A stretch of 64,000 nucleotides of DNA from Ferirhizobium litorale (GTDB lineage: Bacteria > Pseudomonadota > Alphaproteobacteria > Rhizobiales > Rhizobiaceae), in contig JALDYZ010000009.1 of the NCBI GenBank assembly GCA_030028905.1, positions 122,766 to 186,765 of the forward strand. Reading direction: 5' to 3'. Both the position numbers and the translations under genes were made by a program. Below, in pieces: positions 58,900 to 64,000 of the stretch; positions within the stretch are counted from its first letter, which is position 1; each line of letters opens with the position of its first letter. The notes beneath the pieces are model-generated. The model did no database searches. It was given only the letters and a program-made list of their open reading frames with translations, and was not told the DNA's origin.

Positions 58900-58920
58900 A
58901 AAAAACGGGCAATTAGCCCG
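58900..58920 (-). terminator. Terminator of tesB
   Basis: CGGGC (58906-58910) pairs with GCCCG (58916-58920) across AATTA; TTTTTTGG follows on the minus strand. It is 47 bases beyond the tesB stop and ahead of the glnK promoter. Confidence 0.65.
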
Positions 58921-58967
58921 ATTCGGATAGAGCAAATTGTGGGCAATAATTTGCAAATGGCTAAAAA

Positions 58968-59852
58968 TTAGTCATTTGCCTTTTTGCGAATCAGCCCTTC
59001 CTGTGCCACCGACGCGACCAATAGGCCGGTCCGCGTGAAAAGACTGCCCCTGTTCAGGCCGCGGGCACCGGACGCACTGGGGCTGTCCTGGGTATAGAGC
59101 AGCCAGTCGTCGAAGGCGAACGGCCGGTGGAACCACATGGCGTGGTCGAGGCTGGCGACCTGCAGGCTCTGGTCGAATATCGACGTCCCGTGTGCATAGA
59201 GCGAGGTATCGAGCAGCGTCATGTCGGAGAGATAGGCAAGGATGGCGGCCTGGAAGTGGCGCTCTTCAGGCACGGGCCCCGTGGCGCGCACCCAGACGTC
59301 CTGGTTCGGGTCGAGTTTCTCCGGGGAGAAATAGTGGGTCAGCGAGGTCGGCCGGATTTCGATCGGCCGGTCGCGCGACCAGTAGCGGCGGACCGCCTCG
59401 GGCGCATTCTGCAGGTAGAGTTGCTTGATCTGCTCCTCGCCGAGAAGTTCCTCGGGTTGCCTGACCGTCGGCATGGGGATCTGGTGGTCGAAGCCCGGCT
59501 CGTCGATCTGGAATGACGCCGACATGATGAAGATCGGCTTGCCGTGCTGGATCGCCATGACGCGCCGCGTGGCGAAGCTCGCGCCATCGCGCACCCGTTC
59601 GACCTGGTAGATGATCGGCACGGAGGGATCGCCCGGCCGCAGGAAATAGGCATGCAGCGAATGCACGAAGCGTTCGGCGTCGACACAGCGCTGTGCAGCC
59701 ATCAGCGCCTGCCCGATCACCTGCCCGCCGAAAACCCGTTGCCAGCCGACCTGCGGACTGTTGCCGCGAAAGAGATTTTCCTCCAGCGCCTCGAGATCCA
59801 GGATCGCGATAAGTCCTTCCATCGCTGTTGGTTTTGCGTTCGATCGCGACAT
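58968..59852 (-). CDS. tesB: Acyl-CoA thioesterase II
   Basis: A 294-residue double-hotdog thioesterase hydrolysing acyl-CoA. PQVGWQRVFGGQVIGQALMAAQRCV with the catalytic-region residues, HSLHAYFLRPGD (about 55-66) and the C-terminal SLDHAMWFHRPFAFDDWLLYTQDSPSA (catalytic Asp/Thr/Gln face) are diagnostic. I chose ATG 59852 (MSRSNAK) because GGAG lies ten bases upstream; 59822 (MEGLIAI) is an alternative. It is divergent from the monooxygenase gene. Confidence 0.95.
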   Translation of the reverse strand: MSRSNAKPTAMEGLIAILDLEALEENLFRGNSPQVGWQRVFGGQVIGQALMAAQRCVDAERFVHSLHAYFLRPGDPSVPIIYQVERVRDGASFATRRVMAIQHGKPIFIMSASFQIDEPGFDHQIPMPTVRQPEELLGEEQIKQLYLQNAPEAVRRYWSRDRPIEIRPTSLTHYFSPEKLDPNQDVWVRATGPVPEERHFQAAILAYLSDMTLLDTSLYAHGTSIFDQSLQVASLDHAMWFHRPFAFDDWLLYTQDSPSASGARGLNRGSLFTRTGLLVASVAQEGLIRKKAND

Positions 59853-59938
59853 TTTGAACATACTCCGGCGGTAGGAAGACGTTGAGGGATCATCTATATA
59901 GAACGCCACATATTCTCAAGTGAACGGGGAGCGGCGCG

Positions 59939-61153
59939 ATGATGGACATGCTGGTGGTGGGTGGCGGTTATGTAGGGCTTTCGGCTGCCGTCGCCGTCAA
60001 GCAGGCCGCGCCGCATCTCGAGATCGCAGTGATCGAGGCAGCTCCGAAGGAGGCCTGGAAGCGCGACGGCCGGGCCTCGGCAATTATCGCGGCCGCCGCA
60101 CAGATGCTTGAAGTCCTCGGCGTCTGGGACACGATCCTGCCGGAGGCGCAGCCGATAACCCGGATGATCATCACCGATTCCAAGGTCTCCGATCCGGTAC
60201 GTCCGGTTTTCCTTACCTTCGACGGCGCGGTCGCCGACGGCAAGCCATTCGCCCATATGGTGCCAAACGTGGTGATGGTCGGCGCATTGCTCGAGCAAGC
60301 CGCAAGGCTCGGGATCGAGATCCGCAACGGCGTGTCCGCCACCAGCTTCAGGAGCGGAGACACGAACGTCGCGCTGGGGCTGTCGGATGGCAGCACGATG
60401 GAAGCGCGGTTGCTGGTCGCCTGCGACGGCGTGCGTTCGAAACTGCGCGACATGGCCGGCATCAAGACGGTGTCCTGGGACTACGGCCAATCCGGCATTG
60501 TCACCACGGTCGAGCACGAACGCCCGCACGAGGGCACGGCGGAAGAGCACTTCCTGCCTGCCGGCCCCTTCGCAACCCTGCCGCTCAAGGGCAACCGGTC
60601 GTCGCTCGTCTGGACCGAGCGCACGGACGACGCCAACCGCCTGGTTGCCGCAAACGATCTGGTGTTCGAGGAAGAACTGGAGCGCCGCTTCGGCCACAAG
60701 CTCGGCACGTTGAAGGTGGTCGGCGACCGCCGCGCCTTCCCGCTCGGGCTCACGCTAGCCCGCGCCTTTGTCGCGCCGCGCTTTGCGCTCGCGGGCGATG
60801 CCGCCCACGGCATACATCCGATCTCAGGGCAGGGGCTGAACCTCGGCTTCAAGGATGTCGCAGCGCTCGCCGAAACCATCGTCGAGGCGGATCGACTGGG
60901 CCTCGACATCGGCTCGCTCAACACACTGGAGCGCTACGAGACCTGGCGGCGTTTCGACACGTTCCGGATGGGCGTCACCACCGACGTGCTGAACCGCCTG
61001 TTCTCCAACGATTTCGGCCCAATTCGCGCGGTCCGCGACATCGGGCTCGGCCTTGTCGATCGTTTGCCGGGGCTGAAATCCTATTTCATCGGACAGGCTG
61101 CGGGAACGTCGCAGGGCGGCAATCCGCGCCTCCTCGAAGGCCAGGCGATCTGA
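59939..61153 (+). CDS. FAD-dependent monooxygenase, UbiH/UbiF family
   Basis: A 404-residue flavoprotein hydroxylase, probably in ubiquinone ring hydroxylation. The dinucleotide fold is VVGGGYVGLSAAVA (about residues 6-19), the DG motif is VACDGVRSKLRDMAG, and the second FAD motif GDAAHGIHPISGQGLNLGFKD is intact. Which ring carbon it hydroxylates is not decidable. GGGGAG precedes ATG 59939. Convergent with the Trm112-like gene, 21 bases apart. Confidence 0.92.
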   Translation: MMDMLVVGGGYVGLSAAVAVKQAAPHLEIAVIEAAPKEAWKRDGRASAIIAAAAQMLEVLGVWDTILPEAQPITRMIITDSKVSDPVRPVFLTFDGAVADGKPFAHMVPNVVMVGALLEQAARLGIEIRNGVSATSFRSGDTNVALGLSDGSTMEARLLVACDGVRSKLRDMAGIKTVSWDYGQSGIVTTVEHERPHEGTAEEHFLPAGPFATLPLKGNRSSLVWTERTDDANRLVAANDLVFEEELERRFGHKLGTLKVVGDRRAFPLGLTLARAFVAPRFALAGDAAHGIHPISGQGLNLGFKDVAALAETIVEADRLGLDIGSLNTLERYETWRRFDTFRMGVTTDVLNRLFSNDFGPIRAVRDIGLGLVDRLPGLKSYFIGQAAGTSQGGNPRLLEGQAI

Positions 61154-61174
61154 CCGGCGGGCCGCCGGCAAGCA

Positions 61175-61363
61175 TCACTCGTCCAGCTTGCGCGCTTCCG
61201 AGACCAGCATGATCGGGATGCCGTCGCGAATGGGATAGGCAAGCTTCGCACGGTCGGACACGAGCTCGTTTCGTTCCCTGTCATAGGTCAGCGTGCCGTT
61301 GGTCAACGGGCAGGTCAGCAACTCCAGCAACTTGGGATCGACCTTGCTGATCTTCTCGTCCAT
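61175..61363 (-). CDS. Trm112 family protein
   Basis: A 62-residue protein: [52 protein letters not shown]. Trm112-like proteins activate methyltransferases in eukaryotes and archaea; bacterial YcaR-type members are near lpxK. Only one cysteine of the zinc-ribbon set is visible here (LLTCPL), so it is the reduced bacterial form. It is the last gene of the operon from the YbaK-like gene. Confidence 0.9.
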   Translation of the reverse strand: MDEKISKVDPKLLELLTCPLTNGTLTYDRERNELVSDRAKLAYPIRDGIPIMLVSEARKLDE

Positions 61364-61379
61364 GCCTGATCGCCTCGTG

Positions 61380-62063
61380 TTATTGCAGCACGCTGTCGGA
61401 ATCGCCGAAGCCGCGGGCGAGCACGATCTCGGTGATGGCGATCAGCGTCTCGGCGCGCGACTTGAGGTCCGGGGCTTCCAACAGCGCCTGCTTCTCCGCC
61501 GGTCCGAACGGCGACATCATCGAGAGCGAATTGACCAGTGTCATGTTGCTGGCGCGCTCGACGCTTTCCCAGTCCGCCTCGAGCTTGTTGGCGTCGAGAT
61601 AGGCGCGGAATGCGGAAAGAAGCGCGGCCCTGTTGATGGTGTGCTCCTCGTCGGCAGAGGCGAGATCGGCGATGAAGGGAACGATACGGAACGAACGGTA
61701 GGGGCGACTGGTATGCACTTCGTCAATCAGCCGGAAACGGCAGACGCCGGTCAGCGCCGTGAGGTAGCGTCCGTCACCGCTTTCGGCAATCGAGGTAATT
61801 CGCCCGAGGCAACCCACCTGGCAAAGCGCCTGCCTGTCCGTGCCGTGCCCGGCTGCCGCCTCGCGCTCGGCAAGCGCCGGCTGCACCATGCCGATCAGGC
61901 GGTTGCCGGCCAGCGCATCGTCGAACATGACGAGGTATCGCGGCTCGAAAATGTTGAGCGGCAGTTGGCCGGCAGGAAGAAGCAGGGCACCCGGCAGGGG
62001 AAATACGGGGATTGTCTCCGGAAGATCGTCCTGCTTCAGGTATCTCGCATTTCCGACATGCAT
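61380..62063 (-). CDS. Lon N-terminal (substrate-binding) domain protein
   Basis: A 227-residue stand-alone LON substrate-binding domain: [46 protein letters not shown], and [34 protein letters not shown]. There is no AAA+ or peptidase part. Function is unknown, possibly an adaptor. It lies between the CnoX-like gene and the Trm112-like gene, 16 bases from the latter. Confidence 0.92.
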   Translation of the reverse strand: MHVGNARYLKQDDLPETIPVFPLPGALLLPAGQLPLNIFEPRYLVMFDDALAGNRLIGMVQPALAEREAAAGHGTDRQALCQVGCLGRITSIAESGDGRYLTALTGVCRFRLIDEVHTSRPYRSFRIVPFIADLASADEEHTINRAALLSAFRAYLDANKLEADWESVERASNMTLVNSLSMMSPFGPAEKQALLEAPDLKSRAETLIAITEIVLARGFGDSDSVLQ

Positions 62064-62175
62064 GACGGCAATTCCCGTATCGATACGCCCCCCTCGCGCC
62101 TCGCCGAGGCGACGGCCCGATCACGATAATGTGGGGCCCGCAGGCGAAAACGCAAGGCCGGCAGCACTCTTCCGA

Positions 62176-63135
62176 TCAAGAAAACAGGACGGAAGACAAC
62201 TTGCGCCGTGCGGCGATCGTGGCGGGGTCCTTGGGACCCCAGACCTCGAAGAACTGCACCAGCTGCCTGCGCGCGCCGTCGTCCTCGAAGGTGCGATCCC
62301 GTTTCATGATCATCAGCAGATGGTCGGCGGCCTCTTCGCGCCTGCCCTCGACGTTCAGGATCTTGGCGAGGTTCAGGCGGGCGGCGTGATTGTCGGGGTC
62401 GAGGGCGAGCTGATGCTCCAGCGCAGCCGGATCGCCGAGCTTGCGCGCCTCTTCGATCTGCTCGATCTTCTTCAGCGCCGCCTGGATGTCGGCGTCCTTG
62501 GCGATGTCGTCCGGCAACTCCGCCAGCATTTCGCGGGCGCGGCCATGTTCACCGGCGGCAATCATGCACTGCGCCAGGCCGGCAAGCGCCTTGGCATTTT
62601 CCGGGTCGGCCTGCAGCACCGCACCATAGAGCTGGCCGGCGCCGTCGATGTTGCCGTCGGCGAGCAGCCCGGCCGCCTGTTCGATGACCGCCGCGATCTC
62701 CGCCTGCTGGTCGGCATCGGCAGGGCCGGCAACCTTCTCGACGAACTGGCGGACCTGGCTTTCCGGCAACGCCCCCATGAAACCATCGACCGGGCGGCCG
62801 TTGGCAAAGGCGATGACTGCGGGAATGGATTGTATGCCGAGCTGGCCCGGGATCGACGGATGATCGTCGATGTTCATCTTGACCAGCTTCACGCGCCCCG
62901 CGGCTTCGTTGACCACCTTTTCGATGACCGGCGTCAACTGCTTGCACGGGCCGCACCAGGGCGCCCAGAAATCAACCAGCACCGGCTGGTTGCGCGATTC
63001 TTCCAGCACGTCGCTGGAGAAACTGGCAGTCGTGGTGTCCTTTACGAGATTGCCCGCAGACGCGCTGTTGAGGTTCGCCGACGCCGTCATCTGTCCGCCG
63101 AAAGCGCTGTTGTAGGGATTGTCGCTGCCGCTCAT
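62176..63135 (-). CDS. CnoX/YbbN-like thioredoxin with TPR domain
   Basis: A 319-residue fusion: a thioredoxin domain (about residues 40-140) with an active site WAPWCGPCKQ (C61-x2-C64) and a C-terminal TPR-like helical domain (QAEIAAVIEQAAGLLADGNIDGAGQLYGAVLQADPENAKALAGLAQ). E. coli YbbN/CnoX lacks CxxC and acts as a holdase; here both cysteines are present, so redox activity is likely. GGAGG precedes the ATG. Confidence 0.93.
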   Translation of the reverse strand: MSGSDNPYNSAFGGQMTASANLNSASAGNLVKDTTTASFSSDVLEESRNQPVLVDFWAPWCGPCKQLTPVIEKVVNEAAGRVKLVKMNIDDHPSIPGQLGIQSIPAVIAFANGRPVDGFMGALPESQVRQFVEKVAGPADADQQAEIAAVIEQAAGLLADGNIDGAGQLYGAVLQADPENAKALAGLAQCMIAAGEHGRAREMLAELPDDIAKDADIQAALKKIEQIEEARKLGDPAALEHQLALDPDNHAARLNLAKILNVEGRREEAADHLLMIMKRDRTFEDDGARRQLVQFFEVWGPKDPATIAARRKLSSVLFS

Positions 63136-63182
63136 AGATGCCTCCGCCTGTCGGGCCTATCGTGTGTCGCTTACATCGTATG

Positions 63183-63692
63183 TCAGGCTGTCACTTTCAA
63201 GACAAGCGGCGTATGCCCGGTTGCCTCCATAAAGCGAATGAGATCATCGCGCCCGATGGACGTGGTGGCGTCGTTCGAGAGCGGGTGGCAGTTGATGATA
63301 TCGCTAGCCATCAGTTCCTCGTCGAGCACGAAGGTCACGTTGGCGCCGGTGTCGTTGATCGCACCGAAAGCGGTGACGGCGCCCGGAATGACGCCGAGAT
63401 ATTCCATCAGCTTCTCCGGCTTGCCGAACGACACCTTGCTTGCGGCGCCGATCAGGGTGTGGACCGTCTTCAGGTCGACCGCGGCGTTTTCCTCGACCGT
63501 CAGCAGGAAGAAATTGTCCTTCTTGTCCTTGACGAACAGGTTCTTGGTGTGGGCGCCCGGTATCTCGTCGCGCAGCGCAACGGATTCGGCGACAGTAAAG
63601 ACCGGCTCGTGGTCTTTCGTCTTGTGGGCGATGCCGAGCCCGTCGAGAAAATTGAGCAGGTCGGTCCGGTTCTTCGCGGTTGTTTCAGTCAT
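63183..63692 (-). CDS. YbaK/ProX-like aminoacyl-tRNA deacylase
   Basis: A 169-residue prolyl-tRNA editing-domain protein (INS superfamily): AHKTKDHEPVFTVAESVALRDEIPGAHTKNLFVKDKKDNFFLLTVEENAAVDLKTVHTLIGAASKVSFGKPEKLMEYLGVIPGAVTAFGAINDTGA. The GxxPGA loop contains the substrate site. Such proteins deacylate Ala- or Cys-tRNAPro. ATG 63692 with GAGGG upstream; the longer frame is ignored. It is the first gene of the four-gene operon. Confidence 0.92.
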   Translation of the reverse strand: MTETTAKNRTDLLNFLDGLGIAHKTKDHEPVFTVAESVALRDEIPGAHTKNLFVKDKKDNFFLLTVEENAAVDLKTVHTLIGAASKVSFGKPEKLMEYLGVIPGAVTAFGAINDTGANVTFVLDEELMASDIINCHPLSNDATTSIGRDDLIRFMEATGHTPLVLKVTA

Positions 63693-63880
63693 GGTCCCTC
63701 GTCGTCTATCGTCACTTGCAGGCTGGCCGGACCTCCACGGCCCAACCGGTAGGCTTGTGATATGGCCGGTTTTGCCGGTTTGCAATTGCCCGGCGGCGAC
63801 GGAGGCGCCGGTTTCTCCGGCATTTTCAGCATCCTGGATCGGGCGCGGAAATTTTTGTTCGAGATTCCGTCATTTCCCTG

Positions 63881-63909
63881 TTGCATTTGAGAATCGGTTG
63901 GGTCATATA
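63881..63909 (+). promoter_or_regulatory. Candidate promoter of the edge tRNA gene
   Basis: TTGCAT (63881-63886), 17-bp spacer, CATATA (63904-63909), 64 bases before the tRNA start. Confidence 0.4.
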
Positions 63910-63972
63910 GCGCCCGTCGCCGCAAGGCAGCCACCCTGGTCCAACGAACTACCCCGGACCAAGGTTTGATGA

Positions 63973-64000
63973 GCGGGTGTAGCTCAGGGGTAGAGCACAA
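63973..64000 (+). tRNA. tRNA gene, 5' part (probably tRNA-Gly)
   Basis: GCGGGTG acceptor strand, T, AGCTC/GAGC D-stem with AGGGGTA loop, then the start of the anticodon stem; the remainder lies beyond the window. The acceptor and D-arm match the rhizobial tRNA-Gly(GCC) as I remember it, but the anticodon is not visible. Confidence 0.8.

Noticed and set aside
58895..58911. NtrC-like dyad (TGCCCG and GGCGC halves) upstream of glnK
   Set aside because: Half-site spacing is off by one base and the T run belongs to the tesB terminator hairpin, which explains the sequence better.
63689..64000. 103-codon minus-strand frame at the right edge
   Set aside because: It overlaps the tRNA promoter and tRNA gene, has no ribosome site and a composition unlike a protein.

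Overview
The window is ordinary high-GC alphaproteobacterial chromosome, almost certainly from a Rhizobiaceae (Rhizobium/Sinorhizobium/Shinella-like) organism. Support comes from the dapF-mtaB-ftsY-yciB-DUF2585 order, ccmABCDG divergent from acnA, ffh followed by a chorismate mutase and rpsP-rimM-trmD-rplS, an IalB protein, a DUF2794 protein, CtrA-type TTAA-N7-TTAA boxes, and protein sequences that look rhizobial throughout. I see no insertion sequence, prophage, CRISPR array, integrase or toxin-antitoxin pair. Nearly every gene is housekeeping.

Layout. 1-9 kb: a truncated MFS exporter, YggT, inorganic pyrophosphatase, a GNAT acetyltransferase, TypA/BipA, a Tat-exported PhoD-type phosphatase, an M3 oligopeptidase and a LysE exporter. 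9-14 kb: MarR regulator with Bcr/CflA exporter, argG, an SDR oxidoreductase and a second LysE protein. 14-19 kb: a TrpXYZ-like ABC importer, rlmN and IalB. 19-22 kb: DUF1232, pterin dehydratase, a low-molecular-weight phosphatase, thpR and an arylesterase. 22-28 kb: LolD/FtsX-type ABC pair, Bax-inhibitor-1 protein with a structured leader, GNAT, DUF2794 and DUF1223. 28-34.5 kb: acnA and the cytochrome c maturation operon ccmABCDG. 34.5-40.5 kb: the dapF-mtaB-ftsY-yciB-DUF2585 operon and a BASS transporter. 40.5-45.4 kb: ffh with its structured leader, chorismate mutase, rpsP, rimM, trmD and rplS. 45.4-53 kb: polar amino-acid ABC parts, leuC, SixA-like phosphatase, aldo/keto reductase, L,D-transpeptidase, an OmpR-family regulator with a cyclic-nucleotide-binding protein, and xthA. 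53-64 kb: ftsK-lolA, glnK-amtB, tesB, a UbiH-type monooxygenase, and a four-gene operon (YbaK/ProX-like, CnoX-like, Lon-N-like, Trm112-like). A tRNA gene begins at the right edge.

How the genes work together. Both SRP GTPases (FtsY and Ffh) are here, 3.7 kb apart. glnK-amtB is preceded by a near-perfect sigma-54 promoter, as expected for nitrogen control. Cell-cycle signals are unusually visible in the gaps: CtrA boxes upstream of ftsK and of the GNAT gene, each with a nearby GANTC methylation site, a perfect DnaA box on the Bax-inhibitor promoter, and a 16-bp palindrome at 1304-1319 resembling the ParB site parS.

I did not find a new multi-gene system. The items most worth checking are non-coding: the parS-like palindrome, the CtrA boxes, the ybhL-type leader, the terminated leader transcript in front of ffh, and the MarR operator.
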